From Streptomyces sp. NRRL WC-3618 (GTDB lineage: Bacteria > Actinomycetota > Actinomycetes > Streptomycetales > Streptomycetaceae), in contig NZ_LGDW01000008.1 in NCBI RefSeq assembly GCF_001280005.1, forward strand, positions 1 through 30,819: 30,819 bases of DNA, read 5' to 3'. The position numbers and the translations under genes are program-made. Below are positions 1 to 8,585 of the stretch, one piece after another. Under the pieces are notes generated by a model, which worked only from the letters and a program-made list of their open reading frames with translations, made no database searches and was not told the DNA's origin. How positions within the stretch are numbered: position 1 is the stretch's first letter; every line of letters starts with the position of its first letter.

Positions 1-760
1 ATCTGCCGAGCCATCCGCCGTCGATGGGGAGGGTGGTGCCGTGGATGTAGGTGGCGGCGTTGGAGGCGAGGAAGACGGTGGCGCCGGTGAGGTCGTCGGG
101 GTTGCCCCAGCGTGCGGCGGGGATGCGGTCGAGGATGGCTTTGCTGCGTATGGGGTCGTCTTGGAGGGCTTGGGTGTTGTCGGTGGTGATGTAGCCGGGG
201 GCGATGGCGTTGACGTTGACGCCGTGGGGGGCCCATTCGTTGGCGAGGGCTTTGGTGAGGCCGGTGATGGCGTGTTTTGCGGCGGTGTAGCCGGGGACGT
301 TGATGCCGCCCTGGTAGCTGAGGAGTGAGGCGGTGAAGATGACCTTGCCCTGGCCGCGGGCGACCATCGCCCCGCCGACCGCGCGGGTCAGCGTGAACTG
401 GGCGTTCAGGTTGACCTGGAGTACCAACTCCCAGTCGGTGTCGGTGTGTTGGGCGGCGGGGGCGCGGCGGATGGTGCCGGCGTTGTTGACGAGGATGTCG
501 ACGGGGCGTTCGCGTGCGGCGAGGTCGGCGCCGAGGGTTCGTACGGCCTCCGGGTCGGCGAAGTCGGTGCGGATCGCCTCGAACGTACGCCCGGCGGCAA
601 GGACGTCCTTCTCGACGTCGCTGCCGGAGGGTTCGAGATTGGCGCTGACGCCGATGATGTCGGCGCCGGCTTCGGCGAGGGCGCGGGCCATGGCACGGCC
701 GATGCCGCGCCGTGCGCCGGTGACGACCGCGAGCTTTCCGGTGAGGTCGAAGGCGTTCAT
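1..760 (-). CDS. SDR-family sugar (or sugar acid) dehydrogenase, 3' end cut by window edge
   Basis: The reading frame starts at an ATG at 760 and stays open to base 2, so only the stop and perhaps a residue or two are missing. Seen in the translation: the NAD(P)-binding TGARRGIG motif at residues 14-21, an NNAG motif, and the catalytic YTAAK (YxxxK) preceded by the serine of a SLLSYQGG stretch. The C-terminus reads PIDGGWLGR, typical of classical SDRs of the KduD / 2-deoxy-gluconate 3-dehydrogenase type. The start overlaps the alcohol dehydrogenase stop by 4 bp (ATGA), so the two are translationally coupled. In this operon a plausible role is oxidation of 2-keto-3-deoxy-L-fuconate or of L-fucose itself; the family assignment is firm, the substrate is inferred from neighbours only. 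Confidence 0.88.
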   Translation of the reverse strand, partial: MNAFDLTGKLAVVTGARRGIGRAMARALAEAGADIIGVSANLEPSGSDVEKDVLAAGRTFEAIRTDFADPEAVRTLGADLAARERPVDILVNNAGTIRRAPAAQHTDTDWELVLQVNLNAQFTLTRAVGGAMVARGQGKVIFTASLLSYQGGINVPGYTAAKHAITGLTKALANEWAPHGVNVNAIAPGYITTDNTQALQDDPIRSKAILDRIPAARWGNPDDLTGATVFLASNAATYIHGTTLPIDGGWLGR

Positions 761-1800
761 ACCGTGGCTCCGTCGGTGTCGGTGGTGCAGTCGACGAGGA
801 TCTTCATCACGTCTCCGCCGCCCTCCAAGGCCTCGAAGGCGGCGGGTGCCTCGGTGAGGGGGACGACCTTGCTGATCAGCCGCTCGGCGGGGATGGTGCC
901 GTCGGCGACCAGGACCACGGCTTTTTCGAAGTCGGTGCGGTCGTACAACCGGGCGCCGACGAGGGTGAGTTCGCGCCAGAAGAAGCGGTGCAGGTTGATC
1001 TCCCGGGGCTTGGGATGGATCGCGACGAGGCACAGCCTGCCGCGCACCCCCAGCACGTCGACGGCGGTGGTGACGCCGCCTGCCGCGCCGGACACCTCGA
1101 AGGCGACGTCCGCGCCCGCGTCTCCGGTCCACTCACCCACCAGTTCGGGTACGTCGACGGCGGCCGGATCCCACGTACTCAGCCCCAGTTCCTCGGCGAG
1201 CAGCCGCCGGTGGGCGCTCAGCTCGACCACCCGGACGTCGGCTCCCGCCGCGCGGGCGACGAGGGCGATGAGGATGCCGACCGGTCCGCCGCCGACCACG
1301 ACGACCTTCTCACCCTTGGCGACCTCGGCGCGGCCGACGTCGTGGACGGCCACAGCGGTGGGTTCGACGAGCGCGGCCCGGTCCAGGGGGAGGGTTTCGG
1401 GCAGCCGGATCAGGGTGGAGGCGGGGACGGTCCAGCGCTGTTGCATGGCGCCGGGGGAGTCGATGCCGATGAAGTCGAGGTGCTGGCAGACGTACTGTCG
1501 GCCCTTGAGGCAGGCGGGGCAGGTGTTGTCCCAGCGCAGCGGCATCACGGTGACCGCGTCCCCGGGGGCCCAGCCCTCGACGTCGGGGCCGACGCGGACG
1601 ACCCGGCCGGACATCTCGTGTCCCAGGACGGCGGGCGTGTGGACCCGGGCGTCCATGTCGCCGTGGAAGATGTGCAGGTCGGTGCCGCAGATCCCGACGA
1701 AAGCCGGGGCCAGCTCCACCTCACCGGGACCGGGGGAACGGGTCTCGGCAGGCGCTGTTTCCAGCGTGCGGGCGGCCGTGTAACGAACAGCGAGAGTCAT
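757..1800 (-). CDS. Zinc-dependent medium-chain alcohol/sugar dehydrogenase
   Basis: 347 residues, normal length for the sorbitol/threonine dehydrogenase branch of the MDR superfamily. Catalytic zinc ligands are visible as Cys38 (GICGTD), His61-Glu62 (LGHE) and a glutamate in LVEPTAVAVH. The Rossmann motif is VVVVGGGPVG. The structural-zinc lobe is altered: the usual first cysteine is replaced by Asp91, followed by Cys94, Cys97 and Cys105. It overlaps the FucU-like gene upstream and the SDR gene downstream by 4 bp each, so it sits in the middle of a coupled operon. Given a mutarotase, a lactonase and a fuconate dehydratase next door, a likely reaction is NAD(P)-dependent oxidation of L-fucose to L-fuconolactone, or of a later keto-acid; which one cannot be told from sequence. 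ATG start at 1800. Confidence 0.9.
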   Translation of the reverse strand: MTLAVRYTAARTLETAPAETRSPGPGEVELAPAFVGICGTDLHIFHGDMDARVHTPAVLGHEMSGRVVRVGPDVEGWAPGDAVTVMPLRWDNTCPACLKGRQYVCQHLDFIGIDSPGAMQQRWTVPASTLIRLPETLPLDRAALVEPTAVAVHDVGRAEVAKGEKVVVVGGGPVGILIALVARAAGADVRVVELSAHRRLLAEELGLSTWDPAAVDVPELVGEWTGDAGADVAFEVSGAAGGVTTAVDVLGVRGRLCLVAIHPKPREINLHRFFWRELTLVGARLYDRTDFEKAVVLVADGTIPAERLISKVVPLTEAPAAFEALEGGGDVMKILVDCTTDTDGATV

Positions 1801-2234
1801 CGTGAACTCAGGGTCCCTTCAGCGCGGACGCCGATGGTCAGCAGCAGGTTGGCGTACGTACGGGTGTCGGCGGTGACGATGGCCAGCGCCAGGTCGGGGG
1901 AGCGGGCGGCGTCGTAGAACTCGAAGCGGCCGAGTGTCTCGACCGGCACGGGTGTCAGGCGGGCGCGGTACTCGGCGATGGCCGGCGGTTCCGGTTCGCC
2001 CTCGGGCGGCACCATCACGTGGGCGGACTCGATAGGGATGGCCTTGAGCAGGACGTCCAGGACGGTGGTGACGTCCAGCAGGCCGGGGGCCAGGTTGAGA
2101 TGGACGGTCCGGGCGCGTTCTCCGGTGGCGGTGCTCGCCGGGTAGTGGCCGTCGGCGAGCAGTACGCGGGCGCCGTGGCCGGCTCCGGCCAGCGCTTCGA
2201 GGATCCCGGGGTGCAGTAGGTCGGTCAGGAGCAC
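1797..2234 (-). CDS. RbsD/FucU-family sugar mutarotase
   Basis: 145 residues, the usual length of the RbsD/FucU fold. Recognisable family signatures are the N-terminal LHPGILEALAGAGHG, the following LLADGHYPAS, and the C-terminal YANLLLTIGV. Enzymes of this family interconvert sugar anomers (alpha/beta L-fucose for FucU, pyranose/furanose ribose for RbsD), supplying the anomer that the next enzyme uses. With fuconate-pathway genes on both sides, L-fucose is the likely substrate. The start is a GTG at 2234, 18 bp after the lactonase stop; the stop overlaps the dehydrogenase ATG by 4 bp. RbsD versus FucU cannot be settled with certainty, so no symbol is given. Confidence 0.88.
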   Translation of the reverse strand: MLLTDLLHPGILEALAGAGHGARVLLADGHYPASTATGERARTVHLNLAPGLLDVTTVLDVLLKAIPIESAHVMVPPEGEPEPPAIAEYRARLTPVPVETLGRFEFYDAARSPDLALAIVTADTRTYANLLLTIGVRAEGTLSSR

Positions 2235-2252
2235 AGGGTGCCCTTCCTGCTG

Positions 2253-3163
2253 TCAAAGGGGCTTCTGGGAAAGGGAGTTCAGGTGGTAGAAGGCGGTCGC
2301 GGTGTCGGTGAGGATGGCCGACGTCTCGGCGGCGGAGCAGTCGGCGAGCAGTTCCTCGACGGTGGCGGACCAGCGGTTCCAGCCGCCCGCGAGGTTCGCG
2401 ACCGGCCAGTCCGAGCCGAACATCAGCCGGTCGGGGCCGAAGGCGGACAGCAGTACGTCCCACACGGGGCGGATGTCCGCCGTCGTCCACTGCTGCCAGT
2501 CCGCCTCCGTGACCAGGCCGGAGACCTTGCAGCGCACCTGAGGACGCTCGGCCAGCCTCCGCAACTCCCTTTCCCAGTCGCCCAGATCACCCTGGGCGAT
2601 GGGCGGCTTGCCCGCGTGGTCGAGGACGAGCGGCAGGTCGGGAAAGCGGTCGGCGAGTCGGACGGCCTGGTCGAACTGGTGGCTGCGGATCAGCACGTCG
2701 TACGCCAGTCCGCGTTCGCCCGCCGCCCGCAACCCCCGTTCCACAGAGGGCTGTTGCAGCCACCCCAGGTCGGACTCGCCCTGGACGAGATGTCGCAGGG
2801 CACGGAGGTACGGGCCTCCGGGACCGGCGAGCAGGTCGTCGAGCGTGTCCGCGACCCCTGGGGAGGTCAGGTCGGCCCAGCCGACGACCGCGCCGATGAG
2901 CGGGTCGGTGCCGGCCAGGGCGAGCAGTTCCCGTGTCTCGGGCACGGAGGCCACGCACTGGACGACCACCGTGCGCACTGGACGACCACCGTGCTCTCCA
3001 GCTCCCGACCGGCGATCGGCCGGGTCGCGGCTGAGCGCAGGTCGTCGGCACCGAAGGTGCGGCGGATGGGTTCGTGGCCGGGGTCGTCCAGCCAGGACTG
3101 CGGTCGGCGGTCCAGGTCCCACAGATGATGGTGAGCGTCCACCAGCCGTAGCGTGTCAGACAC
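2253..3163 (-). pseudogene. L-fuconolactonase-like amidohydrolase, frameshifted by a 20-bp tandem duplication
   Basis: Amidohydrolase 2 family (TIM-barrel lactonase) that would hydrolyse L-fuconolactone to L-fuconate. The first part starts at a GTG at 3163 and shows the metal-binding DAHHHLWD motif near residue 10, then runs to TVVVQC. The rest (VASVPETREL... VLDHAGKPP ... FGSDWPVANLAGG) is in another frame and ends at 2253. The switch coincides with an exact 20-bp tandem repeat, 2955-2974 and 2975-2994, which encodes TVVVQC twice. Removing one copy gives one continuous protein of about 296 residues, a normal length. The GTG start overlaps the dehydratase stop by 8 bp. As read the gene cannot make a full enzyme. 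It may be a real recent slippage mutation or an assembly error. Confidence 0.88.
2955..2994. repeat. Exact 20-bp tandem duplication inside the lactonase gene
   Basis: The 20 bases at 2955-2974 are repeated without mismatch at 2975-2994. Twenty is not a multiple of three, so the second copy shifts the reading frame of the lactonase from the codons for TVVVQC onward. Confidence 0.97.
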
Positions 3164-4456
3164 GCGACGACCAGACCGGCCCGTCGGGGTACGTGTACTC
3201 CTTCAGGGACTCCTGGTGCATCTGCGCGCTCAGCCCGGGCAGGGTCGGCGCGAGGTAGTGACCGTCGGTGATCCGGACGGGGTCGACGAAGTGCTCGTGC
3301 AGGTGGTCGACGTACTCGATGACGCGGTCCTCGAGCGTGCCGGAGACAGCGACGTAGTCGAACATCGACAGGTGCTGCACCATCTCGCACAGGCCGACCC
3401 CGCCGGCGTGCGGGCAGACCGGCACCCCGAACTTGGCGGCGAGCAGCAGGATCGCGAGGTTCTCGTTGACGCCGCCGACCCGCGCGGAGTCGATCTGGAC
3501 GATGTCCACCGCGCCGGCCTGGAGAAGCTGCTTGAAGACGACCCGGTTGGCGATGTGCTCGCCGGTGGCGACCTTGATGGGGGTGAGGGCCTTGCGGACG
3601 GCGGCGTGGCCGAGGATGTCGTCCGGGGAGGTGGGCTCCTCGATCCAGTACGGGTCGTAGGGGGCCAGTTCGCGCATCCAGTCGATCGCGGGCTGCACGT
3701 CCCAGCGCTGGTTGGCGTCCACCGCGATGCGGATGTCGGCGCCGACCGCCTCACGCGCCGCGCGCATTCGCCGTACGTCGTCCTCCAGCGAGGCGCCGAC
3801 CTTCAGCTTGATCTGGGTGAAGCCGTCGGCGACGGCCTCGCGGGCCAGGCGGGCCAGCTTCTCGTCGGAGTAGCCGAGCCAGCCGGGGGTGGCTCCTCGC
3901 GGCCGGGTTCGGCACGCTTGAGGATCTCCAGCGCCTCCTGGGGGGTGAGGGCGTCGGACAGCCAGCGGAAGTCGACCTGGGCGACCAGGTCCTCGGGCGA
4001 CATCTCGCCGAGGAAACGCCAGACGGGCTGTCCGGCGCGCTTGGCGGCGAGGTCCCAGGCCGCGTTGACGACCGCGCCGGTCGCCATGTGGATGGCGCCC
4101 TTCTCCGGGCCGAGCCAGCGCAGTTGGGGATCGTGGACGAGGGAGCGGGAGAACCCGCCGAGGTCGCCGACGACTTCTTCGACGGACCGGCCCACCACGT
4201 ACGGGGCGAGGGCCGCGATGGCGGCGGCCTGGACATCGTTGCCGCGACCCGTGGTGAACGCCAGGGCGTGGCCCTCCAGCCCGTCACCCGCGTCGGTGCG
4301 CAGGACGACGTAGGCCGCCGAGTAGTCGGGTTCGGGGTTCATCGCGTCCGAGCCGTCCAGATGCTCGGATGTGGGGAACCGTACGTCGAGGACGTCCAGG
4401 GCGATGATGCGGGCAGACGCCGCTACGGAGGACTCAGAGGACTCAGCGGAGGACAT
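3156..4456 (-). pseudogene. L-fuconate dehydratase-like enolase-superfamily gene, frameshifted
   Basis: The N-terminal part starts at an ATG at 4456 and reads through a mandelate racemase/enolase N-domain ([30 protein letters not shown]...) to [11 protein letters not shown] near 3890. The remainder lies in another frame: [12 protein letters not shown], the KLKVG metal/base lysines, [21 protein letters not shown] and PHAGGVG, ending at 3156. These are the barrel residues of L-fuconate dehydratases, which convert L-fuconate to 2-keto-3-deoxy-L-fuconate using Mg2+. All catalytic residues lie after the frame break. From memory of the family, a stretch of about a dozen residues between the GREE-like and TPGWLGY motifs is missing, so a small deletion not divisible by three is the probable lesion. 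A sequencing error is the alternative. The gene sits 152 bp after the permease and overlaps the lactonase. Confidence 0.85.
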
Positions 4457-4544
4457 GGCAACTCCTTGGGGGCAGGGCGTGGACCCTGCGACGAGAAGGG
4501 AGGGAAGGGGAAGGGCAACGGGGGTTCGGCGGCCGCACGGTCCC

Positions 4545-4597
4545 GGTGGGTCCGGTGGGTCCGGTGGGTCCGGTGGGTCGGGTGGGTCCGGTGGTGA
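4545..4597. repeat. 9-bp tandem repeat (GGTGGGTCC, five units plus partial)
   Basis: Between the permease stop and the dehydratase start, GGTGGGTCC is repeated at 4545, 4554, 4563, 4572 (last base G) and 4581, followed by a decayed unit. It lies in the 152-bp gap of the leftward operon and is not in a convincing coding frame. The unit length keeps frame, so read-through gives a PPD-type repeat, but no gene is claimed. It may be a simple slippage tract or affect mRNA stability between transporter and enzyme genes. Confidence 0.9.
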
Positions 4598-4608
4598 CCG
4601 CCGCCTGT

Positions 4609-5649
4609 TCAGTCCTGGACCTTGCCTCCCGTGATGCGCGAGATCATCAGCGCGACCAGGATGATCAGGCCGTTGAGGGCGTTGACCCACTCCGTGGGGA
4701 CGCCGCCCAGGGTGAGCACGTTCTGGATCATGAAGAGCAGCAGGATGCCGCTGAAGGCCCCGAACATGGTGCCCTTGCCGCCGTTGAGGCTGATCCCCCC
4801 GATGACGGCGGCGGCGAAGACGGTGAAGATGTACCCGTTGCCCTGCCCGGCGGCCACCGAGGCCAGCCGCCCGGACAGCAGCAGTCCGGCGAGGGCGGCG
4901 AGCAGGCTGCCGCTGATCAGGACGATCCACAGCACCCGGTCGGTGCGGATACCGGCCGCCTTGGCGGCCTCGACGTTGCCACCGATGGCGTACAGGGAGC
5001 GGCCGAAACTGGTCCAGCCGAGGACCACGATGGCGACGGCGAACAGCGCCAGGGTGAGCCAGATGGAGGCCGGCATCCCGAACCACTGCGTCGTGCCCAG
5101 ATAGAGCATCGACTTCGGCAGCTGGAAGAAGGTCTGGCCGCCCGAGATGCCGGTCAGGGTGCCACGCAGGACGATCAGCATGCCGAGGGTGACGATGAAG
5201 CCGTTGAGGCCGAAGCGGATGATCAGCAGCGAGTTGACCACCCCGATCAGCGCGCCTACGGCGAGGGTGATCGGGATCGCCCAGGCGCCGGGGAGGAGCC
5301 CGAGGCCGTGTCCCGTGCTGCCGATGGTCAGCCAGGCCGCGACGCCGGGCGCGAGGCCTATGGTCGACTCCAGGGAGAGGTCCATCTTCTTGACGATCAG
5401 GATCATCGTCTGGGCGAGGACCAGCAGCGCGATCTCGGACATCTGCTGCAGAACGTTGATCAAGTTGTCCGAGTTGAGGAAGATCGGGTTGACGATCTGT
5501 CCGACGATCGCGATCACCACGATCGCGGGGACGAGCGCGAGGTCGCGCAGTTTGGCCAGCGGTACCCGGCCGCCGAACAGCGCGGTCCTCCTGGCCTTCG
5601 GCTCGGCGGCCTTCGGCGCGGGCGTGTCCGCGAGGACGGTTTCAGGCAT
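4609..5649 (-). CDS. Sugar ABC transporter permease (RbsC/BPD_transp_2 type)
   Basis: 346 residues with about ten hydrophobic segments characteristic of branched-chain/ribose-type permeases. Examples are [29 protein letters not shown] and the conserved [23 protein letters not shown] region with its downstream [17 protein letters not shown] and GGKGTMFGA motifs. It forms the membrane channel of the importer with the ATPase (its start overlaps the ATPase stop by 8 bp) and the lipoprotein encoded upstream. The N-terminal about 35 residues are polar and cytoplasmic. L-fucose or a related deoxysugar is the inferred substrate, from the neighbouring fucosidase and fuconate-pathway genes. Confidence 0.93.
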   Translation of the reverse strand: MPETVLADTPAPKAAEPKARRTALFGGRVPLAKLRDLALVPAIVVIAIVGQIVNPIFLNSDNLINVLQQMSEIALLVLAQTMILIVKKMDLSLESTIGLAPGVAAWLTIGSTGHGLGLLPGAWAIPITLAVGALIGVVNSLLIIRFGLNGFIVTLGMLIVLRGTLTGISGGQTFFQLPKSMLYLGTTQWFGMPASIWLTLALFAVAIVVLGWTSFGRSLYAIGGNVEAAKAAGIRTDRVLWIVLISGSLLAALAGLLLSGRLASVAAGQGNGYIFTVFAAAVIGGISLNGGKGTMFGAFSGILLLFMIQNVLTLGGVPTEWVNALNGLIILVALMISRITGGKVQD

Positions 5650-7204
5650 GGAGGTCCACTCCTTCCATCGCGGCCACGAGGTCGTGGTCGTGCCAGCCGC
5701 GGGTGATCTCTGAAGTCACTCGGCCCTGGAACATCACCAGGACCCGGTCGCACACACGCAGGTCGTCGAGTTCGTCGGAGGCGATGAGCACTCCGGTCCC
5801 GCTCTCCGCGGTCTCCTCGACCTTGCCGAGGAGGAACTCCTTGGAGCGCACGTCCACGCCGGCGGTCGGGTTGATCAGCACCAGCAGCCGGGGGTCGTCG
5901 GCCAGGGCGCGCGCCATGACGACCTTCTGCTGGTTGCCCCCGGACAGCGCCGACACGGGCAGCTCGGGACCCGGCGTCTTGATCGCCAGGTTCTCGATCA
6001 TCCCCTCGGCGAGCCGGTCCCGCGTACGGCTGCTGACGAACCCGTTCCTGCCGAGCCGGTGGGGCACGGACAGGGTGGCGTTGTCCGCGATCGACATGTC
6101 GGGGACGAAGCCCTGGTGGTGGCGGTCCTGCGGGACGAAGCCGGCGCCCGCGGCGAGCGCGGCGGGAACGCTTCCCGGCCGGGGCCGCCGCCCTGCGATC
6201 TCGACCTGGCCGCCGTCCGCCGTCCTGAGGCCCACGACGGTCTCGGCGACCTCCGTACGCCCGCTGCCGGCGGCTCCCGCGAGCCCGACGATCTCGCCGG
6301 CGCCCACCCGGAAGGTGACGCCGTCGTAGGTGTCGCCGCTCAGTTCGCTGACGCTCAGCGCCGCCGTCGTGCCGGCGTTCAGGCTGCTCGTGCGCTCCTC
6401 GCGCCGGTCGCCCGCCGCCTCGCCGGTCATGGCGGCGACGAGTTCGGAGTGCGGGAGGTCGGCGACCGGCGCGGTCAGGATGTGCCGCGCGTCCCGGAAC
6501 ACCGTCACCATGTCGCAGATCTCGTAGACCTCCTGGAGGTGATGACTGATGAACAGGAAGGTCACGCCCTGGCGTTGCAGGTCGCGGATCCGGTCGAAGA
6601 GGCGGTTGATGGCCGCGCCGTCGAGCTGGGCGGTCGGCTCGTCCAGGATGATGAACCGGGCGCCGAAGGACAGTGCGCGGGCGATCTCGACGAACTGCCG
6701 CTGTTCCACGTCCAGTTCACCGGCCAACGTCTGCGGATCCACGTCCACCGACCAGGTCGCCAGCAGTTCCTGTGCCCGGCGGCGCATCCCCTGCCAGGTG
6801 ATGAGCCGGCTGCGGCCGTGCTCGTGCCGGTTCAGGAAGAGGTTCTCGGCGACGGTCAGCGTGGGGATGATCGTCGACTTCTGGTAGACGCAGGCCACCC
6901 GGCTGCGCCAGGCGTCGCGGTCCGCGGGCCGGGGGGCCGGCGCGCCGCCGAAAGTGACGGTGCCCTCGTCGGGGGCCTGGAGCCCGGTGAGGACGGACAC
7001 CAGGGTCGACTTGCCGGCGCCGTTGCGGCCGACGAGCGCGTGGGTCTCGCCGGGCCTGATGGTGATCCGGGCGCCGTTCAGCGCCACCGTCGGACCGAAT
7101 CGTTTGACTATGCCCGTCGCCTCGACGACGGGCGGGCCCGCCGGGGCCCGTCCGTCGTCCGCCGGGGCGGGCGCGGGGGTGACTGCTCGCTCCCCGTCGC
7201 TCAT
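5642..7204 (-). CDS. Double-domain sugar ABC transporter ATPase (RbsA type)
   Basis: About 520 residues with two ABC cassettes, the standard RbsA/MglA layout. First cassette: Walker A GRNGAGKST, signature-like LDVEQRQFVEIARAL, Walker B FIILDEPTAQLD. Second cassette: degenerate Walker A GAAGSGRTE, signature LSGGNQQKVVMARAL, and a Walker B that reads LLVLINPTAGVD, where the usual Asp-Glu is replaced by Ile-Asn. The second site is therefore probably weak or inactive in hydrolysis, as commonly inferred for this family. I chose the ATG at 7204 (MSDGERAVTP...). The frame stays open further upstream into the binding-protein gene, but that extension is the antisense-like shadow of a clearly coding region. 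The 44-bp gap to the binding-protein stop and the overlap with the permease indicate one transcript. Confidence 0.93.
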   Translation of the reverse strand: MSDGERAVTPAPAPADDGRAPAGPPVVEATGIVKRFGPTVALNGARITIRPGETHALVGRNGAGKSTLVSVLTGLQAPDEGTVTFGGAPAPRPADRDAWRSRVACVYQKSTIIPTLTVAENLFLNRHEHGRSRLITWQGMRRRAQELLATWSVDVDPQTLAGELDVEQRQFVEIARALSFGARFIILDEPTAQLDGAAINRLFDRIRDLQRQGVTFLFISHHLQEVYEICDMVTVFRDARHILTAPVADLPHSELVAAMTGEAAGDRREERTSSLNAGTTAALSVSELSGDTYDGVTFRVGAGEIVGLAGAAGSGRTEVAETVVGLRTADGGQVEIAGRRPRPGSVPAALAAGAGFVPQDRHHQGFVPDMSIADNATLSVPHRLGRNGFVSSRTRDRLAEGMIENLAIKTPGPELPVSALSGGNQQKVVMARALADDPRLLVLINPTAGVDVRSKEFLLGKVEETAESGTGVLIASDELDDLRVCDRVLVMFQGRVTSEITRGWHDHDLVAAMEGVDLHA

Positions 7205-7248
7205 CTCAACCGCCTTGTGGTCGTTGGTCCGGGAGTCCTGGCGGGCCG

Positions 7249-8310
7249 TCAGCCGAGGTTGTTGCCCCAGAGGGACTTGTCGTCGCTCTTGAGGCTGGGG
7301 ACACCGCCGTAGGTGCCGCCGTCGGAGGTGACGAGCGGGGCGGAGAGCTGGTCCTCCAGCAGACCGTCGCGGACCTGGATGATGGTGCTGTCGTGGTCCG
7401 TCTTGCCCGCCTTGAACGTCTTTCCGTCGATCGCGGCCTTCAGGTAGTACAGGGCGTACTTGGCGTAGAGGTCGGCCGGCTGGGAGACGGTGGCGTCGAT
7501 CTTGCCCTCGCCTATGGACTTGAGCTCCTCGGGGATGCCGTCGTTGGACACCACGAACACGTGCTTCTTGTCCGACGGTTCGACCAGCAGGCCCTTCTGC
7601 TTGAGCACCTGGAGGGTGCCGGCCAGCGCGAAACTGGACTGCATGTAGACGCCCTTGATGTCCGGGTTCGCGGTCAGGTCGGTCTGCAGCTTCTGCGCCG
7701 CGACGGCGCCGTCCCAGTTGGTGGCCTCGCCGAACACCTTGACGGCCGGGAAGTTCTTCTTCATGCACTCGTTGAACGCCTCGGTGCGGTCACGGCCGTT
7801 GATGGAGTCCAGGCCGCCCTGGAGCATGACGACCTTGCCCTTGCCGCCGAGCTTGGTGCCCAGGTACTGGCACGCCTTCTCGCCGTACGCGCGGTTGTCG
7901 GCGCGCACCACCATGAACACATTGCCGGTGTCGGGGCGGGTGTCGACCGTGACGACGGGGATCTTCTTCGCCTCCAGCTGCGCCAGCGTCGGCGCGATGG
8001 CGGCGGTGTCCTGCGGGGCCATGGCCAGGCCCTTGACGCCCTGGCTGATGAACGTCTGCGCGTTGGCGGTCAGCTTGGCGACGTCGTTCTGCGAGTTGGT
8101 GGTCTTGAGCGAGAGGCCGAGCTCCTTGGCGTACTGCGGCGTGTACTTGATGTACGAGTTCCAGAAGTCGGTGTCGGAGCGGGGGTAGTCGACGCCGACC
8201 AGCGGTGTGCCGTCACTCGACGTGCTGCTGCCGGAGCTGCCGCAGGCGGTGAGCAGAGTCATGGCGGAGAGGAGGGAGGCGGCTGAGCAGAGGATGGTTC
8301 TTACCTTCAT
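7249..8310 (-). CDS. Sugar-binding lipoprotein of the ABC importer
   Basis: 353 residues. The N-terminus MKVRTILCSAASLLSAMTLLTACGSS is a lipoprotein signal with a lipobox ending LTAC, so the mature protein is anchored outside the membrane. The rest is a periplasmic-binding-protein family 4 (RbsB-like) fold: GVDYPRSDTDFWNSYI at the start, IAPTLAQLEAKKIPVVTVDTR in the hinge region, and VSNDGIPEELKSIGEGKIDATVSQP near the C-terminal lobe. Start ATG 8310 is chosen because GAGGAAG lies just upstream and the lipoprotein signal begins there; a longer frame to 8352 adds an unlikely charged extension. It is the first gene of the leftward operon. Fucose or a related sugar is the inferred ligand. Confidence 0.94.
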   Translation of the reverse strand: MKVRTILCSAASLLSAMTLLTACGSSGSSTSSDGTPLVGVDYPRSDTDFWNSYIKYTPQYAKELGLSLKTTNSQNDVAKLTANAQTFISQGVKGLAMAPQDTAAIAPTLAQLEAKKIPVVTVDTRPDTGNVFMVVRADNRAYGEKACQYLGTKLGGKGKVVMLQGGLDSINGRDRTEAFNECMKKNFPAVKVFGEATNWDGAVAAQKLQTDLTANPDIKGVYMQSSFALAGTLQVLKQKGLLVEPSDKKHVFVVSNDGIPEELKSIGEGKIDATVSQPADLYAKYALYYLKAAIDGKTFKAGKTDHDSTIIQVRDGLLEDQLSAPLVTSDGGTYGGVPSLKSDDKSLWGNNLG

Positions 8311-8396
8311 CGGTACTTCCTCACGCTGGTCCCGTAGCGGGAGATGTTTCACAGGGGCGACAATCGCGTGTCATCGCATCGGAGAGATGGGATGTA

Positions 8397-8426
8397 TGTA
8401 TAGGCCGAGGGTTGAGGGTTTGTCTA
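8397..8426 (-). promoter_or_regulatory. Candidate vegetative promoter of the sugar importer operon
   Basis: On the minus strand TAGACA (8421-8426) is followed after 18 bp by TATACA (8397-8402), close to -35 and -10 consensus. This would give a leader of about 80 nt before the ATG at 8310. An 8-bp palindrome GTCTAGAC (8422-8429) overlaps the -35 and could be part of an operator. Not verified beyond sequence match. Confidence 0.55.
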
Positions 8427-8570
8427 GACCCCCGGTCATTTTGCGGCCAGATCCCGGTTTTTGGCCGTGATCGACGTCCGGGGAGGCCCTGGGTTAGCGG
8501 GCTCGAAGGCAAAGTCATCCCATTAATCGTGGCCAGTCCGTGATGTGAGCCGGTCGGGTGGCGTTGGGCG

Positions 8571-8585
8571 AGACATGCGATGTCT
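8571..8585. promoter_or_regulatory. Inverted repeat, candidate operator between importer operon and fucosidase
   Basis: AGACAT-GCG-ATGTCT is a perfect 6-bp inverted repeat with a 3-bp spacer in the 476-bp divergent intergenic region. A related palindrome GACATGTC is at 8669-8676, overlapping a TTGACA (8667-8672) that could be a -35 for the fucosidase. A sugar-responsive regulator could bind here; no regulator gene is visible in the window. Confidence 0.35.

Noticed and set aside
446..1783. Plus-strand open frame of 445 codons over the dehydrogenases
   Set aside because: The minus strand carries intact SDR and MDR motifs; this frame is its shadow.
4545..4597. Proline-aspartate repeat coding region
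   Set aside because: The PPD-type translation arises from a noncoding 9-bp repeat between two genes; no start or homologous domain supports it.
7205..7768. N-terminal extension of the ABC ATPase frame to 7768
   Set aside because: It reads the binding-protein gene out of frame; normal RbsA proteins begin near the ATG at 7204.
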